Shown here one piece after another: positions 1-8,479 of a stretch of 26,500 nt of DNA. The notes below the pieces were generated by a model. It had not been told where the DNA came from, made no database searches, and saw only the letters and a list, made by a program, of their open reading frames with translations. Numbering within the stretch: position 1 is the stretch's first letter; every line of letters begins with the position of its first letter. The position numbers and the translations under genes are program-made. Origin of the DNA: Cristatella mucedo (lineage: Eukaryota; Bryozoa; Phylactolaemata; Cristatellidae); contig WPIO01000041.1 in NCBI GenBank assembly GCA_009760855.2, positions 2,273,501 to 2,300,000 of the forward strand, read 5' to 3'.

Positions 1-29
1 TCACTTCTATTTAGGCGACGCTCAGTCGT

Positions 30-165
30 ACCTTTTGAAATGGCCATACTGCTATTCGATCGCGCTTCCTTTGCAGCGAATGAAAAACACATAGAAAGAG
101 ATTGAGTTCACTGGGGGCACTTTATGAACCGTATTATTATTCTTGTTATTATTATTATCGATCAT
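30..165 (+). mobile_element. LINE A 3' end, 5'-truncated copy
   Basis: This is the 3' untranslated end of the retrotransposon family called LINE A here. The stretch ending in CCTTTGCAGCGAATG matches the sequence just before the hairpin in better copies (22600-22630, 20000-20010). The hairpin lies at 84-123 and has the conserved core AGAGATTGAGTTC. An impure (ATT)n tail follows at 131-160. No coding sequence remains. The 5' limit is uncertain and the copy may run off the left edge of the window. Confidence 0.7.
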
Positions 166-371
166 GGTGTGGCCATATATTCTCCTAGGTAAGCCTGGCA
201 CCCTTTCAGGCCCCTTTCCTGGTAATAATCGAGTCAGGCAACTATTCTTGGCTCATTCCTACTTGCCGGTGAACATTCTTCTCTCTGCAAGATCCTGTTC
301 AATGGTTGCCATCCTTAAAATTTGCATTTGTAATAAACTTTTGGATGGTGCTTGTCTTGCGTGGAGTTGTG

Positions 372-436
372 TGGTACTTAAATAGAGATTCGGTTCTCGT
401 AGAGTAATAAAATCAAGACATTATTATCATTATTAC
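372..436 (+). mobile_element. Degraded LINE A or SINE1 tail
   Basis: The core AGAGATTCGGTTCTC matches the central part of the LINE A/SINE1 hairpin with two changes, and an ATT-rich tail follows at 419-436. The outer arms of the stem have decayed. I cannot tell whether the parent was LINE A or SINE1. The 206 bases between this tail and the previous one (166-371) show nothing I recognise. Confidence 0.4.
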
Positions 437-612
437 TATGTAAAGTGAAACCTCACCTTTGAATCTAGGGGCGTAATCTTGATCTGAGTAGGCCCCAAGC
501 TTTTTAGATGAGGTCCGGCATCGTTAAAATAAGTATATTCTTTTGTGTGGAACCATACCGTGGACCATTGTTTGCCTGATTTCTTTTGAAAATCTGCTCT
601 ACATGCTTCTAG

Positions 613-759
613 TCTTTGAGTCCTCATTACGTGGGCATGTCTTCTCGAGCTCTTTTACTCACTTAAGCGGCACTTCTTTTCCCGAGCAGAAGTGGGCAGA
701 ACACGAATACCGGCTTAAGCGAAGCACCCACAGTGCAGCGCTTTATGGGAATGCGAACG
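613..759 (+). CDS. Candidate internal exon 1 (unidentified protein)
   Basis: A pyrimidine-leaning stretch ends in CATGCTTCTAG at 612, a plausible 3' splice site. One frame then stays open to GCGAACG|GTAATT, a plausible 5' splice site at 760. The translation is protein-like; its second half reads EQKWAEHEYRLKRSTHSAAL and is rich in charged residues. The exon would begin with two bases of a split codon and end with one base of the next. That is phase-compatible with the candidate exon at 3646-3722, which needs one upstream base. I do not recognise the family. The alternative is a chance open stretch in an intron or intergenic DNA. Transcript evidence is absent. Confidence 0.25.
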
Positions 760-2090
760 GTAATTTGTGTGCATTAAATGGTGGCAAAATTACGAGTGAC
801 AGATCACACCAGCTTATGGCTGCCTAAAATATGAGCAACTGCTCAGGTTGTGCAGCTACCTGTCGTCTTTTCAGCGACCACTTTTCGTTTACTGCTTGCA
901 ACCAGCTGCTTTTAAAAAGTAGAAAAAACGCGCAGGTGCACACGACATTAGCAGTTTATGAAAGCAGGTGCATGCATGCGAATGCAAATGTGTCTCAGAC
1001 TGTAACACCTTCCCCGAGCCCACTGGCAAATACGGTAGGTATACTGGAGATTTGCGTGGCACTATTAATGCCTGGTGCACTTTTAGTGAACAATTTTATC
1101 TCATACAATAAAAATAGTGAAACCGTATGCAGGTGGACAGGCTTTCAATGCATCCGAGCACTTGCTGTTAAAACACTGCTGAAAAAAATTTAATTTTAGT
1201 GGTCACGGAGCTGGTAAGATTCTCAGCTAGCCCGCGTATTCTCTTATGATGACTAGCCAAAATTCAGCACTACGATTTCCCACCTTAGCTGAGCCTTATT
1301 CAGGCTTGCCGGACTACTCGAATGGTGCACGACGTATGCTAATTTACAATACAGCGAGTAGGCACTGTCGTTGTAAAAGCTCCTAGTAAGTCTTGAACGG
1401 TTAGGTGAAAGAAGGCAGATAGAGGCGATAGCCAAAGCCAGAGGAGCCACCTTGAACAGAGGCTGTCTGCTGTAAATATGTGTATATCGTGCATGCTCAG
1501 CCGCTGGAAGTAAGCACGAGTCGCCATGCTGCGCCTCTGGAGGTAGGCCAGACCAATGCCGAGCTTCAACTTAGTAGCTGCGAATTAGCATTCAGCTGAT
1601 GCTCAGTAGCTCAGCTGACTGTTTTTTTCCTTTTGTCGATTTATATAACTGCATGTCCGATGGCTGTCGAGAAAGGACTACGCCAGGCTGCTAAAGCAGT
1701 TTCAAAATTGCGGTGTTTACGACTGCAGCCTAACTACATAGCACGGAGCAAAGGGCATGTGGAGCACTTGCCTAACCTTGACCTAGACCCTAACCTTGGA
1801 GAGAATCGTCACAGCAAGTGACTATTCGTAGAGTGTGAACGACAAAGGCTGAAAATTGGAAGAATGGCTGTCACCATAGCTCACTTGCATCGTCTTTCAA
1901 AATGTCAGCAGCCGGTTATGCACTAGCCTTCCACGAGCAGCCGAGGACTTCCAACTCGAGGCAAGAAAGAGTAAAGAGTTGAAAGAATCGACGACCTATC
2001 AAGTCGATGAGCATCGTGTCATCTCTTATGCCAGGTATGGCATGAACTGGCGACAGATTCAATGGTTGGACGAAAAAGCTGTGCAAAGAA
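760..2090. other. No gene recognised
   Basis: Several short open frames occur on both strands, but none has a domain, codon pattern or splice-site pair that I can support. I see no retrotransposon hairpin, tRNA-like box or microsatellite here. If the flanking candidate exons are real, this stretch would be intronic. Confidence 0.5.
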
Positions 2091-2470
2091 ATGAGGAGAG
2101 CTAGGAGTAGGAGGAAGAAGAGGCAGTAGGAAGAGGCACGAGCGAGAGGCACGAGCGTGAGCAGCAGCAGCAGCAGGGGAGGCAGGAGCATCGGGAGGGG
2201 GGAGCCGGTGGAAGGAAGGAGGAGCCGAGTGGAGCAGATGGACGGGTAGTGTACATAGCAGCAGGAGGAGGACTAGGTAAAGCGGGAAAGGGGAAACTGT
2301 GCCGGAGCAGCAGCCCGAGGAAAGGGGGGGGGAGAGAGAAGGCAGAGGAAGCACAAGGGGTTGCAGAGCAGGAGCAGGAGGATGAAAACCAGACAGGAGC
2401 AGAGCTGAAGCAAGCAGCTGCTGCAGTAGCTGCTGCAGCAGCCAGTGTGCCCACTTTTGCCAAAAGCAAC
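2090..2470. repeat. Purine-rich, AGC/AGG low-complexity tract
   Basis: The plus strand is dominated by A and G, with (CAG)n at 2161-2176, several G runs and a second CAG/CTG cluster near 2402-2440. One plus frame is free of stops from about 2110 to 2545. It would encode a hydrophilic Glu/Gly/Gln-rich peptide with a short poly-Gln run and poly-Ala runs, ending at a stop near 2543. The minus strand is also open for 194 codons as a Leu/Pro/Ser-rich peptide. Both follow directly from the skewed composition, so open frames here are weak evidence. A disordered-protein exon on the plus strand is possible but unproven. Confidence 0.6.
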
Positions 2471-2545
2471 TGGCGACATCGGGTTCGTCAGAGCTTTGCG
2501 ATGCGCTTGAATTACCCTGCGCATTCAAAAGGGACATTATCCTAA

Positions 2546-3136
2546 CGCGAGCAAGTTGTGCGTCAAACGAAGAAATCGCGTCGCTCGCGAGTAGCACTTC
2601 CACCGGGCGCTATCTTTGGATAGAGATAGCAGAATGTGATATGGCTATTCGGCGGCCCGTGCTTCTAAAAGGTGAGCGATCGATGACAGCAGACAGAGTT
2701 TGCAGTCTGGCTCGTGGAGAGATCTACCTCGCCAGACTGCCTCAGCCCACCTTACCCTAAAGGTCCAGTCGCTCTTTGGTAGTGCACTGCTCGGATAAAA
2801 TACTTATAACACGGCCACCATATAAACATATGCATGCATGCATTCCAGTGCCATTGAATGCTTTGCTCCACTGATAACAGAACGAGCAAGGAGCTTATAT
2901 AAATAGAGCATAATGTTGCATCTTCCTAGGTGGGATATGTAAAACCAGTGGAGCCTTGGGTTTCATTGAGAATGTAGAACCAACTGCTTGCACTATTTAC
3001 AGAAAGATTACCGAGCCATCAATGCCTTTCTTGCTATTATCATTTTTACTTTTCTCAATCTCCATAGAGTCATAGACTTTACATCATTCGGCAATGACAT
3101 GCGGTGAGCAGGTTAATTCAATGTGTACGTTTGTGG
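2546..3136. other. No gene recognised; one TATA-like motif
   Basis: The only notable element is TATATAAATAG at 2896-2906, which matches a TATA box well. No initiator, reading frame or exon follows it at a sensible distance, so I do not call a promoter. The rest is unassigned. Confidence 0.4.
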
Positions 3137-3175
<39 letters not shown>

Positions 3176-3180
3176 TGTTG
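3137..3180. repeat. (TG)n microsatellite, first block
   Basis: Nearly pure TG dinucleotides on the plus strand (CA on the minus), with one TATG interruption near the end. It is separated from a second TG block by about 17 bases of non-repeat sequence. The long Thr-His and Val-Cys open frames across it are artefacts of the repeat. Confidence 0.95.
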
Positions 3181-3197
3181 TGCATCTGTGGCTTCGT

Positions 3198-3215
3198 GCG
3201 TGTGTGTGTGTGTGC

Positions 3216-3263
<48 letters not shown>

Positions 3264-3271
3264 GAGCGTCG
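3198..3271. repeat. (TG)n microsatellite, second block
   Basis: TG dinucleotides with a few GCGCG and GCG interruptions. The pure core of over 40 bases could adopt Z-DNA and is expected to be length-variable between individuals. Runs of this kind are typical of animal nuclear DNA. Confidence 0.95.
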
Positions 3272-3645
3272 TGTGTGAACTGAGAATGGGCAGCAAAGAG
3301 GCCGGCTGGACAGATTAATTGGAAGCCCCCACCCCCCTCCCTCCCTTCCCCCGTAGCCGTGGCAGTAGATACGCATGCGTTCAAATGACACCCTGGTGGA
3401 CCTCAAATGTGTGACAATTTAAAGCTGATCAATCGTTATTGATAGTTTTTATAGCAATGAGAACGATTTAAGCGTGCATGTAGACACACAGTGGACAGTT
3501 GACACGGATAGACCCGGACGTGACAAGCCCACCGTCGAGTGTCTCACGTCAAGCTTGCATCCTATCTGAGCTGGCTCCTGAGCTCCTAAAGTCTTCCTCG
3601 CTTTCTGAGTGCTGTTCTTCTCATTAGGTCTCTTTTGTTTTCTAG

Positions 3646-3722
3646 CATTCCGCAGTGCACCTCAGCAGCCTGATCCACAGCAGCACATTCGTGATTACAC
3701 TTCTCCCACCCAGCTCTTCCAG
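3646..3722 (+). CDS. Candidate internal exon 2 (unidentified protein)
   Basis: This is the best-looking exon in the window. The 3' splice site is preceded by a good polypyrimidine tract (TCTCTTTTGTTTTCTAG, ending at 3645). The 5' splice site is TTCCAG|GTATCT at 3723. The 77-bp exon encodes a polar, Pro/Gln-rich peptide containing SAPQQPDPQQHIRDYTSPTQ, with a split first codon (two bases here) and a complete last codon. The same frame stays open past the donor to about 3938, giving a Gln/Ala-rich extension, so a longer terminal exon is an alternative. I do not recognise the protein. Confidence 0.4.
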
Positions 3723-4374
3723 GTATCTCGAAATCTTTTGAGTAAACAAAAAGTGGTTGCTTGGCAGGAGCTAACTGCAGCTGCAGAGGCACAGATGCAG
3801 CACAGCTCTGCCTCTGCAGCTCCTGCTGCTGCTGAGCAGCTACCTTTAAGGCACACAAGGGAATCGATCTTGCACCAGCTTCAAAATAAACATCCTAATT
3901 GGATAAGCTCTTCTAAATCCTGCTTAGGTCTCGTTTAGCAGGCATTATTTGGTGCATCCGAGTTGCTGAGGCCTGGCTGCTAACAAGCTTCGCCCAGAGA
4001 GTCTGGCTGCTAACAGGCTTATGGCTGGCTAGGGCTATTGGTGGACCTCCATGGCGTAGGCTTGACAATCAAAGCAATTATGAGTGGTCGTCTGCCGAAG
4101 GGCAAATCTTGGCTGCCGGTTGCACCTGCATCAAAACAAGGCTCGTTTAGGCACACTGCATTTGGGCACAGCACGCCCTGTGTTCGACACTGGTGGCCAG
4201 CTGCCCTGTCCTGCACTGCCTCCAAAGACCTTTAATGCCTCCTCAAGGGGGTGGCTGCTGACACCGGTACTCCTCCCAACTGTTGTCGGTGACCGAACCA
4301 GCTCATGCCGACATTTCAGATCGAAATGTTGCAGTGTGAAGAGCACGAGGCGTAGCCACGAGGACGTGCAGGGA
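3723..4374. other. No gene recognised; short imperfect direct repeat
   Basis: An 18-base motif, CTGGCTGCTAACARGCTT, occurs twice around 3973-3990 and 4003-4020. Open frames in 4019-4383 overlap on both strands and show no recognisable domain. The first 215 bases may be coding if the frame of the exon at 3646 reads through its candidate donor. Confidence 0.4.
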
Positions 4375-4690
4375 TGCAAGTAGGTAGCATGGACGAAGCA
4401 GCTCAGGACAGCAGGAAATGGTGTGCTACAGCCGGCAGCAGCAGAAAATATGCTGTTGCGCAAGAATTGTGGGAATGAGTTCCCGATGATCCAGAAGCAG
4501 CAGAGCAAAAGCATCTGCTGCCAACGGTCGTTGAACCCAAGGATAAAGCAGCCTATTTATGGTCCAAAGAGAACCTGTGAGAAGGAAGAGACTGAAACCG
4601 GTGCAGCAGTTCAGCTAGGTATTAAGCAATCACTCCGTGCTGGACCTTGTGAGGCAGAGTAGGAATTCTGCTCACTATTTGTTGGTCGCC
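4375..4690 (-). mobile_element. LINE B fragment, ORF2 C-terminal region
   Basis: This stretch aligns along its length with 18360-18690 in the main LINE B copy. Shared blocks include GCAGCTCAGGAC, GTTGCG(C/T)AAGAATTGTGG and GTGCAGCAGTTCAGCTAGGTA. It would encode the degenerate C-terminal tail of a CR1/L2-like ORF2, but frameshifts and stops destroy it. The 3' UTR and tail that would lie to its left are missing, so this is an internal fragment or a copy eroded by deletion. Confidence 0.7.
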
Positions 4691-4699
4691 CAGAAGCCA

Positions 4700-4840
4700 C
4701 CGTGACAAGAGAGGGGAAGTAGATGAGGGGGCGAAAGGAGATAGAGAGACAGAAAGACTGACTAGCTGACAGATGGACGCGCAAAGGGAAGAGGGGGTGA
4801 TACAAAGAGAGGGCAGGTGGGGGAGAGATAAAGGCGGCTG
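4700..4840 (+). repeat. Polypurine tract with G runs
   Basis: The plus strand is almost entirely A and G, with five or more runs of three to five guanines. Such tracts can form triplex or quadruplex structures. No repeat unit dominates. No coding role is seen. Confidence 0.6.
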
Positions 4841-5171
4841 GTGAAAGAACTGGTCACAGTGTGCTCTGCTTCTAGACTCTCAAGTCCTCCATTAGCTCAT
4901 GCGTATTTGCGTTTTGCCAGTTTCCCGTGCTCTACGAGGTGTATTGCTGGTGTGCACATAAGTTTGTCGACCGTCATCTGTTTAATTTGCGTAACGGTCA
5001 GGCATCAGAGCTTTTTAAGGTGCCACGTAGATTAATAAAACATAAATCTACAGTGCCCCACAGGCTAGCAGTGTGCGTCAGGGTACTTCTTAGCACCACC
5101 CTATACTCACAGCATTGTCGGTGCCTCGTCATCGTCATCGCCGTCGTGCCCTGCCCTGATCTGTCATTGCA

Positions 5172-5199
5172 GCCTGTATGGTTCGCGACTCGACCCACA
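5172..5199 (+). other. Possible microexon bounded by splice-like signals
   Basis: CCCTGATCTGTCATTGCAG (to 5171) is a good 3' splice site, and CCACAG|GTATGG (5200) is a good 5' splice site 28 bases later. The 28-bp segment is open in more than one frame. It is too short to judge by coding content, so it is listed only as a splice-signal pair. Confidence 0.15.
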
Positions 5200-5356
5200 G
5201 GTATGGCAGTCCTAGCAAGACGAGAATCGCCATCGTTGTCAAAGCGACTGTGTGTCCTCAAATCACTTAAAAATCTCACCCCACACGATATCTCCTCAAA
5301 TGCATCAGTCTGTGCTGGTTAATGCAACTCTCAGATATTATCCATGCACTTAACAG

Positions 5357-5442
5357 AAGTATCTGCCGAGGGACACGACGGACATCACAATCAATGGCAA
5401 TCTGCCAATGCCGGAGCAGGAAACATTGGACACTCATCATCG
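5357..5442 (+). CDS. Candidate internal exon 3 (unidentified protein)
   Basis: The segment follows CACTTAACAG (5356), an acceptable but pyrimidine-poor 3' splice site. It ends at ATCATCG|GTGCAG (5443), a moderate donor. In the frame that starts with the first base it encodes a polar peptide containing LPRDTTDITINGNLPMPEQE. It starts in phase 0, which fits the phase-0 end of the candidate exon at 3646-3722. A second frame is also open across the segment, so coding content alone does not settle it. The family is not recognised. Confidence 0.25.
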
Positions 5443-5847
5443 GTGCAGCTTCAGAAGTGCTGTACGATCATCGATACGTGGCTATGCTAAATGAAACAAT
5501 AGTGACAGCTGCTGCATTGTGAAAAGACAGTCTGCTTAAGCAAGCAATATTAGCCAGATAGGAGCCCTCCTCAAATCTGCAGATTGAACTTACCACAGCC
5601 TCCGTGACCCAGCGGTCTATGCTTAGCTAGAGACCCTCGACAGCTTCATTTCTTCAGCAAGTCTAGGTCATCTATGTCATAGGTCATAGGTCTAGGTCAT
5701 AAAAGTCTGTGAAAAGCTGTAGTAGAACTCGCTGGTCCACAGTGGTGGTGTGCATTCTGCAGGAACTTTTGGAGGCCTGGTAGTCGGGTCTGAGGTTTAA
5801 CGCTTGAGTACATCTCTTTCAATGCTGTCGTAGAGTAATATGATTCA
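5443..5847. other. No gene recognised; cluster of AGGTCA half-sites
   Basis: AGGTCA occurs at 5665-5670, 5681-5686 and 5694-5699, and AGGTCT at 5688-5693. Together they make a short tandem of nuclear-receptor-like half-sites. Whether this is a regulatory element or a small degenerate satellite cannot be told from sequence. Nothing else is supported here. Confidence 0.35.
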
Positions 5848-5980
5848 TTTGTATAGCACCCTAAAATAACCTAATCTCTAGTCAGGTGCTTCACTTATGC
5901 CACGGGGCTCGAGCCCACGACATCGGCCAGACCGTGGTCGCGGCGAGTACCACCACTTGGAGTGAGAACCTGGCCGCTGT
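5848..5980 (-). mobile_element. SINE1 copy (tRNA-derived SINE)
   Basis: On the minus strand a box A-like CTCCAAGTGG (complement of 5952-5961) lies about 36 bases upstream of a box B-like GGGCTCGAGCCC (5905-5916). This is the spacing of a tRNA-type RNA polymerase III promoter. A worn version of the LINE A 3' hairpin follows at about 5854-5892, with AGAGATTAGG in its core. The order tRNA-like head, then LINE-like tail, is the classic SINE plan. The copy is diverged and has no clean target-site duplication. Confidence 0.65.
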
Positions 5981-6390
5981 CCAGCAGGTAACGGAATTTG
6001 CTGAAACTCAATATACGACGACGGTCCATCGCTGGTATGAATTGTAAGTATGCCTGAGAACGTAGTAGCTAGATAAAGGTGTCGTGAGAGACCAAACATT
6101 GATGAACGGCAGGAAGCTTCTGTAGCTGGAGATATTAGACAGACTGTCATTGGCACAAACAGGTTAGGTCTTAACCAATTGGCTGAAGAAATCGCTCCAA
6201 TATTATGTTATGCCGATACCCACCGTTGAGAGATAGTGAGGGCCAGTTTACTTGACCCTATTTGCAAACTGAAAGCCGCTAATTACCCTATCAGTTAAGT
6301 TGGGTTAGCAGCAGGACATTTCGCACTCCTACAACGCTTTAAGTCGGGCAAAAGCAACCGGGCATATAAAATACATCCTCATAGCATGTG
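5981..6390. other. No gene recognised
   Basis: Unique-looking AT/GC-balanced DNA with stops in every frame. No repeat, splice pair or hairpin stands out. Confidence 0.4.
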
Positions 6391-6843
6391 TTACGTCGAA
6401 GAGCTGCAGCCACTTATAACAAATCCTTTCACCACATTTAGGACTTGCTCATTCAGTGGTGTCTTTGTCAAACGGAGTGAAATGATAGAACCAAAATATC
6501 CGTAAGCATTGCAAGTCCGAAGCTGTGCAAGTCCGAAGCTGTGCATCTGCTGTGCACGTCCAAAGCTGTGCATTCGCTGTGCACGTCCGAAGCTGTGCAT
6601 CCGCTGGCCTTTGAATGGCTGGACGGCTTCCAACAACGCTGGCAGCAACTTGCTGGTGCTTGCGTCAGCCAGAAGCTGCAGGCAGAATCCCACGGAACAG
6701 GTCCCCTTCGGTGGTTCGCCAGCAGCCATCATTAGCTGCTTCCTGCCGACGATTTCACGGCCCAGCTTCCGGACAGCAGTGGATCTGGTCGATTGCCGGG
6801 TCTGGCAAATCAAGGGGACTATGAACACAAACACATAATTCAT
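6391..6843 (-). CDS. Hypothetical ORF with a nine-residue repeat
   Basis: A 150-codon frame runs from an ATG at 6843 to a stop near 6391. It encodes a basic N-terminal half and then three tandem copies of a nine-residue unit (QRMHSFGRA or near), produced by the 27-bp minisatellite. In this frame two of the four differences between repeat units are synonymous (CGG/CGA and TTC/TTT), a faint hint of constraint. However, the three plus-strand frames are also largely open here. No family is recognised and no splice signals were used. It could easily be a chance ORF. Confidence 0.2.
   Translation of the reverse strand: MNYVFVFIVPLICQTRQSTRSTAVRKLGREIVGRKQLMMAAGEPPKGTCSVGFCLQLLADASTSKLLPALLEAVQPFKGQRMHSFGRAQRMHSFGRAQQMHSFGLAQLRTCNAYGYFGSIISLRLTKTPLNEQVLNVVKGFVISGCSSST
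6511..6607. repeat. 27-bp minisatellite, about 3.6 copies
   Basis: Units at 6527-6553, 6554-6580 and 6581-6607 share GC(A)(C/A)GTCC(G/A)AAGCTGTGCAT(Y)YGCTG. A 16-base partial unit, GCAAGTCCGAAGCTGT, precedes them at 6511-6526. The repeat length is a multiple of three, so it keeps any reading frame. Confidence 0.9.
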
Positions 6844-7369
6844 TCTCTGGCCATCACCTTTCGGAACGCCGGCAGTAGCAGACGGCTGCTGTAGGCAGGT
6901 TATATCTATCGCAGCTATTCACAGCTACGGAACTGGGGTCGTTAGCTGGCAAAGTCTAAAACTGACTTGAACGGTTGCAGTCGCATGCACATGGTTCAGC
7001 TAGACCACTTTTAGCTTGACCAGCTAAAAATCCATGGCCCGCTACCTACTTGGAAAGAACACACCACGTTAATCGTATAATCATAGAGGCTCTGTTATTA
7101 AAGGAAAAGGTCGGTACCATCTATCTGAATAAGTTCAGCCCCCGAAGCTTTTCCATGCATCCTGCTAAACAGGTAGTTAGGCAGAGAGTGGCCAGCGGTC
7201 GGCGAGACATTAGCTATCAGCATTTCGGGGTGAACAACTCATTACGTAAACAATATGCAGAAGTGATTTATGCATTGGGTTTTGAGATATCGTGCAGTGC
7301 TGAACCAAGTCCGTTGCCACAAACGCAGGAAGCACAGCTGTTCTAGTCCTGGCCGAGATTTGACAGGCT
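6844..7369. other. No gene recognised
   Basis: A 98-codon plus-strand frame at 7050-7346 begins at TTG, has no ATG near its start and shows no domain. No other feature can be supported. Confidence 0.4.
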
Positions 7370-7512
7370 CAGGGAATATATATCCGTCTGTAACTCCGCA
7401 AAGCCATTAAGACTGAGTGGGTGTTACGCAGGAGAGTTTTGTATAGCACACTTGGTGCCGAAGCTGCGTTCGGTACGCATTCGGCAGCTAACAGACTTCC
7501 TTTCACGAAATC
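7370..7512 (-). mobile_element. LINE B 3' UTR end, part of a 5'-inverted copy
   Basis: This matches 18190-18310 and 8035-8160. Landmarks are TCCGTCTGTAACTCC, CAGGAGAGTTTTG and GGTACGCATTCGG. It is the last part of the LINE B 3' UTR in minus orientation. Its upstream (right-hand) side joins directly to a LINE B endonuclease fragment in the opposite orientation. Confidence 0.75.
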
Positions 7513-7524
7513 ATCGTTCTTCGT

Positions 7525-7798
7525 GCATCGCTTGGCTATAAGATATGCAGTTTTTTCGCACTGGCCATCGTTTGAGTCAGTTGCAATCAGTTCCTCATCA
7601 AAGATAGCGCCTCTCACTGCTGTGATATACCGACCTCATGCTGACTGTCTAAACTTGTCCATAGGGGAGTTTTCGGAACTTCTCACTGAAACATGTGCGT
7701 GTGACAGGCCGTTACTGATTGCTGGAGACTTCAATATTCACGTGGAAGCGAGGGTCTCCAAGCACAGCCAACGAGACTTAAAAGTCGGACCAATTTAG
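7525..7798 (+). pseudogene. LINE B endonuclease fragment (inverted)
   Basis: The plus-strand frame contains FESVAISSSSKIAPLTAVIY and GDFNIHV, which match residues 208-265 of the LINE B endonuclease ORF at 20460-21668. GDFN is the conserved Asp/Asn block of the AP-endonuclease-like domain that nicks target DNA in LINEs of this type. The N-terminal motifs and the last catalytic block are missing, and there is a small deletion relative to the main copy before FESVA. It is non-functional. Confidence 0.8.
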
Positions 7799-7834
7799 GT
7801 TTGTCGACGGTAGAAGAGCACGGTACCAATCAAA

Positions 7835-7985
7835 GATGCGATGGCTCGTGTAGGCCAGGCTTGACCCCCCAGCGGTAATGTGCCAGCCTTTAATGACCAA
7901 GGTCATGGGCTCGAACACTTCGGGAAATGTAAACCACATAAACTTGTACACCGAGATTCTCTTAGGGCTCTGTGCGTATGATGTA
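7835..7985 (+). mobile_element. SINE1 copy
   Basis: A box A-like CCCCAGCGGTAATG (about 7867-7880) and a box B-like GGGCTCGAACAC (7907-7918) have normal tRNA-type spacing. A shortened LINE A-type hairpin follows at about 7946-7974, with CGAGATTCTCTTAGGG. The 3' tail is poorly preserved. Confidence 0.6.
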
Positions 7986-8022
7986 CCTTTTACCCTAATC
8001 ACAATTCCGTGTCTTTAATGGG

Positions 8023-8312
8023 ATGTAATGTATCTCCGTCTGTAACTCCGTCTGTAACTCCACAAAGCCATAATGACTCGGTAGGTGTCACCCAGGAGGG
8101 TTTTGCATAGCCCATTCACAGCCTAAGTGGCTTTAGGTACGCATTCGGTAGCCAACAGACTTCATCTTACTCAACAAAGAGAAAGTGCAGCATACCAGAG
8201 TCAGGAGAGCAGTTGAGGTAGTGACTAGCATGGAAGTAGAAGCTCAGAACCACTGAAACGGATGAGCCATAGTCGGCAGCAGGAGAGTAATTGCCGTTGT
8301 CGTTAAAGAACA
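8023..8312 (-). mobile_element. LINE B 3' end, truncated copy
   Basis: Aligned with 18179-18440, it starts at the 3' terminal ATGTAATGTA repeat and runs into the region around the ORF2 stop. Within it the 12-base unit CCGTCTGTAACT is tandemly duplicated (8037-8060), which the other copies lack. The coding part is decayed. Confidence 0.8.
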
Positions 8313-8317
8313 GATAA

Positions 8318-8475
8318 GAGGTTTGGTTGAGCCCAGTGGTTAAGGTACTTTAGCTTCAAGCTAAAGTCAAGGTGAATGTATGCGATTGCCGAGGTCGAGG
8401 GCTCGAGCCCCGCTATATGTATGAAGCGCCTGAATAGAGATTAAGTTCTCTTAGGGCACTATACAAATAAGTTAT
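8318..8475 (+). mobile_element. SINE1 copy, best preserved
   Basis: Box A-like TGAGCCCAGTGGTTAAGG (8328-8345) and box B-like GGGCTCGAGCCC (about 8399-8410) form a tRNA-like head. The LINE A hairpin follows at 8423-8462 with the exact core AGAGATTAAGTTCTCT. The head has about 20 extra bases between the boxes compared with the other copies, including the inverted repeat TTTAGCTT/AAGCTAAA. The tail is A/T-rich but is not a clean ATT repeat. Confidence 0.75.
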
Positions 8476-8479
8476 TTAA

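Noticed and set aside
2019-2603. 194-codon minus-strand ORF rich in Leu, Pro, Ser
   Set aside because: It is the complement of a purine-rich low-complexity tract that lacks stops for compositional reasons.
2896-2906. Promoter at TATATAAATAG
   Set aside because: No initiator, reading frame or exon follows at a suitable distance.
3084-3406. Long Thr-His, Val-Cys and similar open frames over the TG microsatellite
   Set aside because: They are translations of a dinucleotide repeat, open in several frames on both strands, with no other coding evidence.
6505-6610. CRISPR-like array at the 27-bp repeats
   Set aside because: The repeats are contiguous with no spacers, and the window is animal DNA.
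6615-6824. GSGKS-like P-loop string in a plus-strand frame (IAGSGKSRGL)
   Set aside because: It is an isolated short match with no fold context, close to a stop and overlapping other open frames.
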